From Hysterangium stoloniferum (taxonomy: Eukaryota > Basidiomycota > Agaricomycetes > Hysterangiales > Hysterangiaceae), in the NCBI GenBank assembly GCA_015178975.1, contig WHVD01000100.1:1-64000 (forward strand): 64,000 nt of DNA, in the 5' to 3' direction. The notes under the pieces were generated by a model. It made no database searches, had not been told where the DNA came from, and saw only the letters and a list, made by a program, of their open reading frames with translations. Shown here one piece after another: positions 24,603-36,660 of the stretch (positions are counted from its first letter, which is position 1; every line of letters begins with the position of its first letter). The position numbers and the translations under genes are program-made.

Positions 24603-25197
24603 TTAGTCCAGAAATAAATCTGCTGTTAGGTATGAATTGGTGAGTTCTTCGGGCCACGGGTTCACTCTGCAATCATGGTGCCGCCAAAAAATACTGGCAC
24701 AGCTGGTATCAGGCTGATACTCTTTCAAGTTGTCAGCCAATTTCCCCGCACTCTCGTGTTTTTCGCACCTTGCACATCCTGCGGAACCATTGTACGAGAT
24801 TTCCATGTATTCTAGAAATATCCAGCAAGCTCGGGGGTGAGTTGGAGATAATGAGATGGTCAAATGCTCCAGGTTTACAATTGCAAAAAAACGTGCTGCA
24901 AGCGTTCCGGCCTATGAATTCCCGAACAGATCGAAGGATGAGGCAACACCGAGTTTTTTGGATGAAATTCCTCAGGTCATTCGGGAGCAAATCCTCTGGT
25001 TCAGAAACTCTCGTGGGTCATGTTTCTCTTGAAAAATGGGACTGGTGCGTATATCCTGATCCGCCGTACACTGCGACAAGAGGCCGATGCTTCGAGCCTT
25101 GGAGACCACCGAAAATCTTGTACCGCCGTGTCTGGAATGGTTTTACAGCAGCTGAAACGTTGAAATCAACAGTACCTTCTGTAATAACTGGGGACAC
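24603..25197 (-). pseudogene. Proline iminopeptidase relic 1
   Basis: Minus-strand fragments match the intact iminopeptidases at 32-34 kb in order: SPVITEGTVDFNVSAA at the start, then KHRPLVAVYGGSG, then LIISNSPPSLLDISR, then KHESAGKLADNLKEYQ and HDCRVNPWPEE. The initiator codon is GTG (complement of 25195-25197) where the intact copies have ATG, frames change several times, and the region around the nucleophile serine is missing. The C-terminal third was not found. Confidence 0.8.
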
Positions 25198-25629
25198 GAT
25201 GGCGGTGCATTATTCCCTCTGGACCTTAATATGCGCGCAACATTACGAACGCTTCCAGGTATTGGACGACAAAAAACGGACGAAATTGATGGTTATAGCG
25301 ACAACAAGGAACCAAAATCAGACTCGAGTCCAGACTCCGACGTCCGTTCCCATTCCCGCTCAAAATTTAGGCTTTGATTATCATACACATTCAACGTGCT
25401 GCAATATTCTGGTATATTTCAATCTTAAACACCCAAATCAGCCCTCCCGCTGTAGAGTAACTTGAAGGATCCATTGAGTCTATAGGCCCTGTTCCCGGCA
25501 TCTGGCATTGGCAAGTGGCATCTGAATGTTGGATTTTATATCTCTCGATATCATTTAATTCCCATGAATTAGTGATGTCACTAATGTGTTTGAATCGTTC
25601 CGAGATATCACCTTAACCTCCTTCAAGTT

Positions 25630-25691
25630 GTCGGTTCTCCAGCTGCTGGAACATTAAAATCAAGAGTGCCTTCTTTGATGTCTGGGGACAT
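25630..25691 (-). pseudogene. Proline iminopeptidase relic 2, N-terminal scrap
   Basis: About 20 codons from an ATG at 25691 (MSPDIKEGTLDFNVPAAGEP) match the N-terminus of the intact iminopeptidases and then stop abruptly. Together with relic 1 this makes four family copies within 10 kb. Confidence 0.7.
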
Positions 25692-26673
25692 GGCTACTTG
25701 TGATTCCGTATATTCGAGGTTGAATTAATTTCAATTACAAGTGTGAATTTAGGGTTAGGGTTAGCCCATGAAAAGCTCCAAAAAAAAGGAGCCCGGCCAC
25801 TCCGAGGAGCGAACCAGGACAGGAAAATATTTAGACGGTGCATACAGCATATGCCGTATACAAGCCCCAAGCACTAACTGGGGACAATGTGTCGCCGTGC
25901 TATGGCCAGGTCTCAGGGCCCGTGAACGCGAAGACATGAAGGTATCCACGCCATCAAGGTAAGTATGAAGAAACAAGATGCATGCGCGGTTCTTTTATAC
26001 GTTCTGTGGAGCCGTGCACGGGCCATGGTCGGGATGGACGTGTGAGACTAAATCTTGGTTTCGAACTAAACTTCTATAAATTTAGTCTATATGTAGTACT
26101 AGTTAAGTTAAATTATACGTTATTTTAACATTTGCATAATTAAGATACTTATTCTATGATCATCTGGTAATAGACGAATATCTTGACTGATATTATGTTA
26201 CTCTGCATTAAACGTTGAAAGATAAGAGAATAGAGAGAATAATTCATAAACAATATCTCTTACAAGGCGTTGGACCTCTGGTAGCTACAGGCTTTCACTG
26301 TAGTTTGTGATACTACACCGTCTTCGAGTTCATATAAAAGAGTGATATTGCTTCGTTCTCTCTCTCTTAAGATAGCGATATGATCGTTTTAAGGATTTAC
26401 AACAACTGTTAATCAACTCAGAGCTGGATTAAGAGGGGATGATAGCCCACCGGGACATTTGCTGGTACGCTTCAACCTACCTCTAAAATAAAGCTCACTG
26501 ATAGAAAGAAAGAAAGCGCGACCGTTCCTATGTGAGGGTTGTGATTTGTTTGTTTGAGTCCATCGGCTTTTAAATGCCAGCGTCCTCTCCCTTCTACCCT
26601 CATTACTCTCAACTCCCCCCACACGCAACTTACTCGCCCGAAATTGAGGCCCCTTCAACGTGAGGGCTGTTAA
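25692..26673. other. Intergenic; AT-rich; short telomere-like run
   Basis: Positions 25749-25764 read TTAGGGTTAGGGTTAG, under three telomere-like units and possibly chance. 26030-26410 is AT-rich with a TATAAAAG-like box near 26333 and a CT run near 26360, which could belong to an unrecognised LTR, but no ends were found. No gene is supported. Confidence 0.45.
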
Positions 26674-27586
26674 ATGAAGTTCTCCAACATTATATCGTTT
26701 GCGAACGCAGTCTGGTGGTGTATACAGACAGCATTCCGCCCTACTCTGGCCGCCATCATCGAATCCCCTTCCCTCCTCCTTAGTATCAAGCGTCTATCTG
26801 GGACATCCTTCTATCACGTATGGAAGATCTGGGGTGATGGGGTAAATGAAGCGAGGAAGGATCTCAAAATTGCACTCATTACCCCCCATGCCCATGGTGT
26901 CGTTCTTGATATCGGCGTTGGTAAGTGACTTCATTCGAATACATATATGGCTTACCTCCGACTCAGGAATGGGGCATACAGCCCAATTCCTTTCCAAAGA
27001 TAAAGTGACTAAGTATGTCGCTTTGGAACCCAACGCTCTTATGCATCCCCACATCAGAAAGAAAAAAGGCCGAGGAAGCTGGATACATTGAGAAAGACGG
27101 AACATTTATGATACGCAGAAGCCCACGAACTCATCTCATACTCCTTGGGAGGCGACCACAGAGTGGACATCATCGTGTCAATTCTTTCGTTTCTGCTCAG
27201 TGCCTCAGTCTGAAAAGGCCATCGAGCGTCTTGTGGACAATGTTCTCAAGCCAGAGGGAGAGCTGCTCTTTTGCGAGCACGTCGCGCACAAGAGAAGCGA
27301 TGTTAGATTTTGGCAGTCGGTTTGGACGCCGATATGGACAGTTCGTATTTGTCGCATGGATTTCGAGCAATAAGCAATATCTGACATTATTCAGACAGTA
27401 TTTGACGGGTGTAGGCTCAATCGTCCCACGGACGTCTATATCCAACGTCTACCATATTGGCAGCCGTTCCCCGAAGTAGATGCCAAGGGCGGACGAACAG
27501 GCATTTGGGAGGAGGAAAGCGATAACATAGCAGATGAAGCCCTTTTCTTCCATCAGGTGGGCCGTTTTATCAAACGCGAGGCCTAA
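26674..27586 (+). pseudogene. SAM-dependent methyltransferase, frameshifted
   Basis: The start at 26674 opens a frame with a hydrophobic first 40 residues and the cofactor-binding motif HGVVLDIGVG, spliced (intron 26925-26966 region) to GMGHTAQFLSKDKVTKYVAL, the usual motif I / acidic-residue pattern of class I methyltransferases. Later blocks are EKAIERLVDNVLKPEGELLF and RSDVRFWQSVWTPIWT. After an intron near 27342-27394 comes FDGCRLNRPTDVYIQ, ending at the TAA at 27584. Three one-base gains change frame: in an A-run near 27060, near 27116, and in a T-run near 27194. Together they return to the original frame. Substrate unknown. The lesions could be real or homopolymer sequencing errors, in which case this is an intact gene. 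Confidence 0.75.
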
Positions 27587-28733
27587 GCCTTCTAGGCTTT
27601 TCTGGAACAAGTCGCGATTTTGAAGAAACATTTAGCATCATTTGGGATCAACTATCTGTCCTTGCTATGTATATGCCATACCAAACTTTACAATATTTTA
27701 TATCAGTTTGACAGATTTCAAAAGGTGATAAAAGTTGTGTCCATGAAATCAGGAAAGCACCAAGAGCGTTGTGCTCAAGAGAGTTGTATAACACACAGAA
27801 CAAACTGGTCGGCGGAGAAAAATATATTAGTCAGTTTTCATACTCCATTTTCGATGAGAGCCATCTCGCTCAGGGACTAACAAAGGGATGGGGGAGTAAG
27901 TGTTTGTAAAATTATACTAAGATATCTGATCAAACCAAGGAACATTCAATTGTGACGGATTCCAGGCATTGGACCATCCCATTTAGACGGACTAAATTGA
28001 CGGGCAATGACAGCAACGCATGGTTGCAGCCTTTTTGGGACAAGTATTTCAGCCAAAGCCCACCCCGCTGGTGAGTAATTTGAATTCGATGGATTAATGA
28101 CCATCATCAGAACGGTTTACTAACTCAGACATCTACTCCCGGCGGCATGATGCAAGCCTGGCTAACCAAACATACCAATGGATACATTTTTGTAATTCAA
28201 TCTTTACTTCCAGGCCTGTTGTCTCTCGTACCACGACTAACGAGCATCCACACAAGTATTATTTGTACTACCTCTAGCTAATACATAAAACCAAAAGAAC
28301 ATCGCCCTTACCCTGAGCCTTCCTTCCTTGCTTGGGAGACAGACCACCTGCATATTGAGGATATGGAATAAAGGATTTTCAACAAGCTCACTCAGAGAGC
28401 ACAAGATACACTAAAGTATACATCTAATCAAACAGATGGACCAGACTCGAGGAAGGGTCGTATCACGATTCATCCTCGAGACTTCAATAGGGGAAGATAT
28501 TGACAAGTAACTATGAGCATCGTGTCCCATCAGAATTAGGCCGACAATGACTTATCTAATCAAGGCGAACACTCACTGTATATAAGGAAAGGGCCCCATG
28601 CTGCTAATATAAGCGCAATGTGTTGTGTCCCGAACACTGAAGTTTTATTATGAACGACATCGATAATGACAGTAAGCGATGCGAGCATTTGTACAGCGAA
28701 GAAATTACTGAGAGGAAAAGTGAGATTGTTTTA
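27587..28733. other. Intergenic with possible exon remnant
   Basis: Plus-strand 27960-28073 reads as IPGHWTIPFRRTKL and SNAWLQPFWDKYF, followed by a donor (GTGAGT) and an acceptor near 28130. It looks protein-like but could not be extended or named. Nothing else is supported. Confidence 0.35.
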
Positions 28734-31037
28734 TTAAACGTCGGAAAACCCCGGTTTGAGGGAACCGCGAATGGCGACGCACATTTGAAATAACACCATC
28801 CGCCGCATGGCAGCCAACAATCTCCCAGCCTTTTTCTTCTTCTGGCGCCTTTGGCGGTTCATTTCTATTTTTGTAGCTCTCGAGGTAAAGTTCGGAGGCG
28901 TGGGGTTGTAGATTCCCAGACGCTCCCGCGGGTCTCGAGGCTCAACCGTACGTATCGGACCCTCCTGTAAATCGTCATCACGACCGTGTTCGTCTTCTTC
29001 GCCCTCGCCAATATAGCCCTTTCCACGGTGAGAATTGAGACCGACGACGCCAATGGGTGCATGGGTGGTGTCTGCTGAGGGGGCGATGGGCGATACAGGG
29101 AAGAATCGACGGTTGTCTCGGGGAGAGGGTGAAGGATGAATGGGCGTCCATGATATGGAGGGTAACGGGAGGTGGTATGTGAGTGTGTGAGTTGAGGATG
29201 AAAGAGCGGGATTAGTATACGTTGGACTCGGAGGACGGGGGTCATATCCGTTCAGGGTTTCAAAGGAGCGTTGCCGGGGCGATGTCATTGATGCAGCGGT
29301 GGCTAATTCGGAAGAGAGGGTCCGGTCTGGCTGCAGTGATGCATGTTCGGGAAATTCATGCGCGTCGTGAATTTCTGAGGATGCGAGCCGTGATTGTGCA
29401 CGGATGGAACGTTCATCAGTCGTTACGGCTAGCCCTATCACTTCATAATTGGCCACGTCACTAATTTCGGGATGTTGCACAACCGTTTGGACCTCGGTGG
29501 TGCTTGCAATACCGTAATCAACATAGCTGTTAACGGATAGTCGGGAATTATGCGCAGAGGCAGACTGCGAGTGAAGAACTGGAATTGTTGCCAAAGGAAG
29601 AGATGGATTTGATGCGAATACAGGCATGGTATTGGAGCATATGGTGTCTGACGAGCTGCTCTTTTCCCTGTCGAGATGTCTGTGGAACGCAAGCTCGGGG
29701 GAAATCTCGACAATTTCGAAGGATGTACCATCGACTGTTGCGCCTGGCTTTCCTTTGGACGGTTTATCCACATTATCGTGGTGCATGTATGGCGTAGCGG
29801 GAGCCTGTTTCGCCGGATAGGGGAAAAATGCCGTGAGGCGGAATGTACGCCGTCGCACTTTATCCTGGAGTTCATAGGATTGCTGGGTTACTATACTGGG
29901 TTCACCTTCGGCACTGTTGGAATGGCCGACGTCATTGTGGAGTCGGTACAAGCGGAATGCGCTGAGGGCTGAGAGAGCCAGGAATGGGATAGAGACTAGA
30001 GGTGATATCCCTCCATATCCTAACAAACGTACCCTAAAAGTTGAATGCGCTTTATCGGTACTTGAATATAGCCATGCGTACGGGGTGCTCACCAGAGGGG
30101 GTCAGTCACATCACAATGCAAATCGTCGGAAGCCACAGGCTTGATCGCGTTCAACTTGAATACAAAGGCTGTGTAGAGTCCTGCAGCCAAGAGCGGAAAT
30201 ACAATTAGAGTAGGGATGTAGCGGATATGCCATGTGAGTGCCCTATTTTATGCATCGATATTAGCCCCTAAATAGGCACTTTTCGACAGACGGCATGGCA
30301 CGTACGCCCTTGCGTTATCAAACGATTGAGGACGGAATACAGCGAACGATGTTGCGATAGTGAATGAAGCGGCCCATCCTGTGAGAGCGAATGAGGCAAA
30401 GGAGAATGAGAGCGTTTGAACTGGATCGTTTGTTTTAGTTTCGGGGTAGACTTTAAGAAATTCATTGTACACGTACATATGCAGAATCGGCGTGGCATCC
30501 TATGGGGATCCATGTGCCATATCATGCCTTGAATAATGATAAAGTCAATTAGAGGATTCGATGGTATGTATTCGTCTCACCCAAGCAGAAAGCGCCGTCA
30601 AGCCAGGTGATGTAGAGACAGTATAGGATTCGTCCCCATAGACCACCATATTTTCGTCCCGGCACTATTACAAGGGTGGTCCAGCAGGATATAATGCCTG
30701 TGGAGATTATGAGTGAATTAGAATCGACCCCCATCGATAGCACAAACTAACCAGTGAGCGCGAGCCAAAACCAAGTATGCTTTACTGCAAATGGAATCAT
30801 ACGGACATTTTTTGTAGTAGTAGAGCGGGACGATGGCAGATGGTGGGTGCTTATAGGACGATAGATAAGGAAACTAAGTAGAGTCCTGACTAGTAGCTGA
30901 TGAAAAAAACCTATGATATAATTCGTAGGCGATATATGCGACAAGCGCTCTATCCTTCGCTTAAGCTTCGAATGCCAGGCAGTCACTCCACATGAGAGAG
31001 TACAGTACGCCGGCTCGGGCGGCTTCTCTGCGATCAT
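28734..31037 (-). CDS. Multi-pass membrane protein, possibly GPCR-like
   Basis: The large last exon (about 28734-30050) begins with VRLLGYGGISPLVSIPFLAL, a membrane helix, followed by a long hydrophilic serine/proline-rich tail of about 400 residues and a basic end (RRQKKKKAG). Upstream exons at 30752-31037 and 30581-30697, plus at least two near 30100-30530, contribute more helices, such as HTWFWLALTG joined to IISCWTTLVIVPG, ASFALTGWAASFTIATSFAV, and LTWHIRYIPTLIVFPLLAAG. Several helices followed by a long cytoplasmic tail fits a fungal receptor-like protein. No family signature was recognised. The join between the exon ending at 30581 and the next is unresolved, and a frameshift there is possible. 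Confidence 0.5.
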
Positions 31038-31881
31038 TAGTGTACATATCCCTCAGAAAGTGGCAAGTTGTGTATTCCAATTGCGCCCAGAAAATTTGTT
31101 GTTGTTTTGTGCGTTAAGGCACATTCTCCATGTGGTTGACAATGGCAAAAATATATATTTTGACTTCCACATGTATTTCTCACCGAATTGCACAAGCTGA
31201 GTGTATTGCAAGTAGAATACGTTAGAGAGACTAGATGATGCGCCTCATACGAAGCATTCATTCGTTTTGCTAATACAATTCCTGCAAAGAAGCAGTTCAG
31301 CGCAGATCCGTAATGGTATGCGCTAGGCTTTGTGTCCAATCAACGATGTGATCGCCTCGGAGCATGGCAACGGGCTGATCCTGGGCGTGATTGGTTCTAC
31401 GAAATTTCATACACATAAAGAAAGACCTGCCATTGGTCAGGCTACTCATAGAACCCTGCAATTTGACTTGGAAAGGTAAAAGGCAAAAACCTCACAGTAA
31501 AAGAACTCGACGATCACTCGGGATACGGATCGCCCATTATAGCCTGTTCAGGGATGAAGATCATTCTCCTAGACATCACGGAGCATGAGATGGTATCGAG
31601 AAAATTATTATAGGTCGCATGCGAGGCTACACTGCCACCGAAACACAAATTTGGATTTAAATAAACCATTCTATATGCGTCGTATGTTGCTAATGCACGG
31701 CGGGGCTGGTGCCATGATCCAGCCAGTCTGTACCGATGATCGCTCTTGAATACTGTCTATTACCAGAGCCTCCGGCGGTCATCGCCCGACATCTACAACG
31801 GCTCCTCAACCAGTTGTTCCTCTTAAGAATAGAGCATCGAAGCGATTACCCCTCAAAACCAGTAAAGCGTTTAGCTCATAT
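31038..31881. other. Intergenic; no supported gene
   Basis: The 100-codon minus-strand frame at 31037-31339 abuts the membrane-protein gene but has no recognisable content. It could be 5' untranslated sequence. Confidence 0.5.
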
Positions 31882-33165
31882 AGATTCCCTACAGCACTAA
31901 GAACCGCAGGTCCATGACATGTTGAAATTTTACATAAAGCCTATTTGTACCGGTATACATCGCACGATTAAAAGCTGGCCATGATTGAGGCACCCAAACA
32001 CAGCTTGGACGGCTAATTGCCCAACAAAAACTCACTCGCGACCTCCATAAATCTGTCCCGTTCCTCCCATTGCGGCATATGACTGGACTCGGAGAATTGG
32101 ACCCACTTGCATTTCGGAATGCCGAGGAACCATGGACGGATCGCGTCATCCTGTGCGACGTCGTGTTTTCCGCTGATAATCAGCGTTCGAGCAGTGATTT
32201 TGGGTAAATCGGGGACGATGGTCCAGTCCTTGAGTGTGCCGGTTGCTTCGAACTCATGGCGGCCATTCCTGCAGAACAGGGCAATGAGGTCAGCAATTAT
32301 TTCCCGAATAAAGACACGATGGCGTACATGGTGCGTCCGGACGTGGGGTCATTTCCGGACGCAATAAATGCTGCCTCAGCATCCGGAGGCCAGGGATATA
32401 CCCTGCAAATGTGGCGCACCATATAAGCACGCATGGCCTCCCCATATTCCTGGCTATCCAACGTGCCAGCACTCTCGTGCTTCTGAAGGGCATCTTGAAC
32501 TTCATGTGGGAGTTGCGCACGTAGTTTCCACGCGGTCTTAATCCACAACTCATTAATGGCGGGGGAGTTGGAGATGATGAGTCGATTGAGACCCCTGGGG
32601 TTGCGCGTTGCTGCAAAGCGCCCAGCGAGCATCCCACCCCACGAATGCCCGAGAATATCGTAGGATGTGAGATCAAGCTTTGTAATGAGATTCTCAAGCT
32701 CGTCTAGGAACAAACTCTCAATCCAAAATTCTCTGTCGCCTTTCTTCTCTTGAAGATGAGTGGAATTACCAATCCCAATTTGATCGTAGAAGATAACTGG
32801 AATATCATACTTCGTTGCGAGGTCTGCGATTGAGAGAATGTAGTTGTGGGGGACACCTGGACCACCATGGATGGCTACGACGGGACGGTGCTTGGAGTTC
32901 TTGACGTCACCAAATATCTTGTACCAGGTCTTACATGGCTTGCCAGCCGCTGGCACGTCGAAATCGACAGTCCCTTCTGCGATCAATGGAGACATTCAAG
33001 TTTGTAATCAAAGTCAGAGACTTAGTTAGCTGCGTGTTGTTATAAGCAATTATGTACATGACTCGTTCGGAGCCGAGCCTATTTTGGTCTTTAAGCTGAG
33101 AACTTCATGTCCCCGGCTTTCTATTATTAATATCCATGGTTAGATCTGTCAGTTATGTAACAGTT
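31882..33165. repeat. Tandem duplication block, copy 1
   Basis: A block of about 1.28 kb carrying an iminopeptidase gene and its promoter repeats in direct orientation at 33318-34594, with an offset of exactly 1436 bp at both the left edge and the gene. About 150 bp of unrelated sequence separates the copies. Upstream regions differ by small indels, and the coding parts by scattered substitutions, so the duplication is recent. Confidence 0.9.
32013..32995 (-). CDS. Proline iminopeptidase / L-amino-acid amidase, copy 1 (311 aa)
   Basis: Exons 32316-32995 and 32013-32268, with a 47-nt intron (donor GTCTTT, unusual), give 312 codons. Alpha/beta-hydrolase of peptidase family S33: oxyanion-region HGGPGVPHNY (residues about 43-52), nucleophile elbow GHSWGGMLAG with the catalytic serine, acid in GKHDVAQDD, and histidine in ESSHMPHWEE near the C-terminus. 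The family releases N-terminal proline or other residues from small peptides or amides; many fungal members are cytosolic and this one has no signal peptide. The exact substrate cannot be told. It has a near-identical neighbour 1436 bp away and two relics at 24.6-25.7 kb. Confidence 0.9.
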
Positions 33166-33317
33166 CAAACATCAAATTAACCAAAAAATTGCGTCTATTG
33201 TAGTATTCTGGTTCCAATTTTGGTTATATGTATGTCGGAGCAGATGGCCCATTTGGTGAGCGCATAAAGGCACACATTTGGAACCCCGTCTTAGGTACCT
33301 GGAACAGCTGTAATGTA

Positions 33318-34594
33318 AGATTCCCTACAGCACTAAGAACCGCAGGTCCATGACATGTTGAAATTTTACATAAAGCCTATTTGTACCGGTATACATCGCA
33401 CGATTAAAAGCTGGCCATGATTGAGGCACCCAAACACAGCGTGGACGGCTAATTGCCCAACAAAAACTCACTCGCGACCTCCATAAATCTGTCCCGTTCC
33501 TCCCAATGCGGCATATGGCTGGACTCGGAGAATTGGACCCACTTGCATTTCGGAATGCCGAGGAACCATGGACGGATCGCGTCATCCTGTGCGACGTCGT
33601 GTTTTCCGCTGATAATCAGCGTTCGAGCAGTGATTTTGGGTAAATCAGGGACGATGGTCCAGTCCTTGAGTGTGCCGGTTGCTTCGAACTCATGGCGGCC
33701 ATTCCTGCAGAATATGGCAATGAGGTCAGCAATCATTTCCGGAATAAGGACACGATGGCGTACATGGTGAGTCCGGACGTGGGGTCATTTCCGTACGCAA
33801 TAAATGCTGCCTCAACATCCGGAGGCCAGGGATATACCCTGCAAATGTGGCGCAGCATATAAGCACGCATAGCCTCTCCATATTCCTGGCTATCCAACGT
33901 GCCAGCACTCTCGTGCTTCTGAAGGGCATCTTGAACTTCATGTGGGAGTTGTGCACGTAGTTTCCACGCGGTCTTAATCCACAACTCATTAATGGCGGGG
34001 GAGTTGGAGATGATGAGTCGATTGAGACCCCTGGGGTTGCGCGTTGCTGCAAAGCGCCCAGCGAGCATGCCACCCCACGAATTCCCGAGAATATCGTAGG
34101 ATATGAGATCAAGCTTTGTAATGAGATTCTCAAGCTCGTCTAGGAACAAACTCTCAATCCAAAATTCTCTGTCGCCTTTCTTCTCTTGAAGATGAGTGGA
34201 ATTACCAGTCCCAATTTGATCGTAGAAGATAACTGGAATATCATGCTTCGTTGCGAGGTCTGCGATTGAGAGAATGTAGTTGTGGGGGACACCTGGACCA
34301 CCATGGATGGCTATGACGGGACGGTGCTTGGAGTTCTTGACGTCACCAAATATCTTGTACCAGGTCTTACATGGCTTGCCAGCCGCTGGGACGTCGAAAT
34401 CGACAGTCCCTTCTGCGATTAATGGAGACATTTAAGTTTGTGATCAAAGTTGGAGACTTAGCTTAGTTAGCTGCGTGTATGTACATGACTCGTTCGGAGC
34501 CGAGCCTAAGATTTGGTCTTTAAGCTGAGAACTTCATTTCCCAGGCTTTCTATTATTAATATCCATGGTTAGATCAGTCAGTTATGTAACAGTT
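33318..34594. repeat. Tandem duplication block, copy 2
   Basis: Direct repeat of 31882-33165, containing the second iminopeptidase and its promoter. The left edge is shared at AGATTCCCTACAGCACTAAG, and the right edge near TCAGTTATGTAACAGTT. Confidence 0.9.
33449..34431 (-). CDS. Proline iminopeptidase / L-amino-acid amidase, copy 2 (311 aa)
   Basis: Same two-exon structure as copy 1 (exons 33752-34431 and 33449-33704), also open. The catalytic serine, acid and histidine motifs are kept. Amino-acid changes relative to copy 1 include the residue just before the nucleophile elbow, GNSWGG instead of GHSWGG. Others are Y to H and I to T in the segment TKHDIPVIFYDQIGTGN. The His-to-Asn change next to the nucleophile may alter activity or specificity; that is inference. 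Promoter regions of the two copies are also very similar. Confidence 0.9.
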
Positions 34595-35433
34595 AAGACA
34601 AACATAGGTGAGTTGTAATAAAATGAGAGTTCCCATAGTAAGTATGTGTGCTACACCAGTAAAATAGTTTTAAGCGTTAGGACCTCCCGACGCTCCAGAC
34701 CCTCTATGATCTCCAGGACTCGGAGGCCGGGATGAAGGCTCCCGTCGGTCCAGCCCCGCTAACGGTTTGTATACAATGGGAACCGTAACACCTGAAATAG
34801 AACCACTACACTGATATAATTCGCGATCCCCGCGGGCCCTTGCGAGATACCGTCCCGTGGAAGATCCGGCCAAATCAAAATATTCATGAATGTCCGAAGA
34901 TCATCGTGGACACCGGCCGCTAGCGGCGCTTCGGAGGCTGTAAATTGGAGATTGCCAGAGAGGACGCCCAATCGGATATAGAATTGATGGAATCCATTAT
35001 GAATTACGGGCTGTCTCTATCTGGAAAAAAATGAATATCTATTCCCTGAGATGTCCCAAGTCATCAGGAAAATCCAAGATTGATTTAAACCTACCCAATG
35101 TCTACTTATCGTGCTTATTGGCCATTAAGTAAAATAAGTGCGAAATTAAGCAGAATTCAATACTTAGGTACAAGACGAAAAGATAAAAGAAAAGAAAAAT
35201 ATGGTTGAAGAAGAAGATAAGCAGGGGGCGGTGGGCACCAACACGCCAGCTATCTTGACTACCTGTAGGAGTAGGTAGGGAAAACGGGTGAACCCTTATG
35301 TGCCCGTGGGCGTTTACATAATCTTGCTGCTGTCAGTCGGTTACCCCTATTAGTGCAAGGCCGAGTGGGCGGTGTCACACGTCACACGACTCCTTGTAAA
35401 CGATACCAGTATTGATGCTCACGACTCGAAGAC
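34595..35433. other. Intergenic; no supported gene
   Basis: Two short overlapping minus-strand frames at 34670-34971 show no motif. The rest lies upstream of DGK1. Confidence 0.5.
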
Positions 35434-36660
35434 ATGGCGATGACTCCCGCAAATGACGCTTTTACGCTCAATAATCGTTATTCTTATTCACATTCTCGAC
35501 GTTCACCACGTCCTGCTACCAGGTCGCCTTCTCCAACTACAATGTCTCTCGGGAAGCTGACACGGAGAAACACAAAGCAACAAGTCTCGCACAATGCCGC
35601 TAATGGCAGTGTATTACATGACATTGGTGAAGATGCGACTAGCGGAGGAGATGCGCGACAAGGAGGGAATGAGCGGTCCCATGATGTGAAAAAAATTGAC
35701 TTGGAGATTCCTCGAAAGCTGTTGCATTCATCTATCGGTTCGTTTTACCATAATGACCATGTCCATACCCCAATTTTGTCTTTTGATAAATGCATATTAG
35801 GTTTCATTGTTGTTCCCTTGTACCTCAATGGCACCACCCCTCGATCGGTCACCGTCGTGCTGTCCGCTGCCTTCGTCGTCGTTTCTGCCGCGGATGCGTT
35901 ACGACTTTATAATCGCACGTTTGAGAAGATCTACGAACGTTGTCTCGGATTCCTTATGCGTGAATCTGAGAAGGTAGCTATGACGCAAATCCCTATGTCA
36001 TTGCTCGTCTGACCACTCCACAGCATAAAATCAATGGCGTAATCTGGTATCTTCTTGGCGTACTTTTTTCACTCAACGTATACCCTTTGGATATCGCAAT
36101 TGTTTCCATTTTAATGTATGTCAACCGCTATTATTTTTATTTTTATTTTACAGACTTGTTGTTCATAGATTATCGTGGGCAGACACAGCTGCTTCCACTT
36201 TCGGCCGCTTATGGGGCCGTTATACCCCTGCGCTCCCCTCACATGTTCCCCTCATCCCTTTCCTACCATCCGGTCTTCGCTCGCGAATCGCACTGCCCTT
36301 CGCTCGCCGAAAGTCCCTCGCAGGCTTTATCGCCGCCTCCATCACAGCCGGCGCCATTGCATTTGGCTTTTGGGGTTGGATTGCCCCAATGGCCAGCTCG
36401 GAGACTACGTGGACCTGGGATCATAAGGCCCTTGGTGGTTGGATGGGTTTAGGTCTGCTCAGCATAGTCTCGGCCCTTGTTGGTGGTGTTGCGGAAGCTT
36501 TAGGTATGTTGCTTGAGAAGGAAAAATATGTGATAAGTTTTGATAACCCTATTTTACCACACTCTTAGATCTAGGCTCGTTAGACGATAATTTGACCCTT
36601 CCAATCATATCTGGAGGTGCGATATGGGGCTTCACCCGAGGAATCTCAGCTTTATTTTAG
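35434..36660 (+). CDS. DGK1: CTP-dependent diacylglycerol kinase (336 aa)
   Basis: Five exons (35434-35737, 35801-35973, 36024-36115, 36154-36503, 36569-36660) sum to 337 codons. After a basic, serine-rich N-terminus of about 85 residues comes KKIDLEIPRKLLHSSIGF, the entry to the membrane domain. Then follow several helices, FEKIYERCLGFLMRESEK, KINGVIWYLLGVLF, the conserved SWADTAASTFGRLWGR, and a C-terminus DDNLTLPIISGGAIW. These are marks of the Dgk1/Hsd1 family, which uses CTP to phosphorylate diacylglycerol to phosphatidate in the ER/nuclear membrane, opposing the lipin phosphatase. Introns are 38-65 nt. No lesion seen. Confidence 0.93.

Noticed and set aside
24770..25465. 231-codon plus-strand ORF as a gene
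   Set aside because: The complementary strand carries clear iminopeptidase remnants over most of it, so the plus frame is a shadow.
25749..25764. Interstitial telomere repeat
   Set aside because: Under three TTAGGG units; too short to exclude chance, and nearby sequence shows no further telomere-like DNA.
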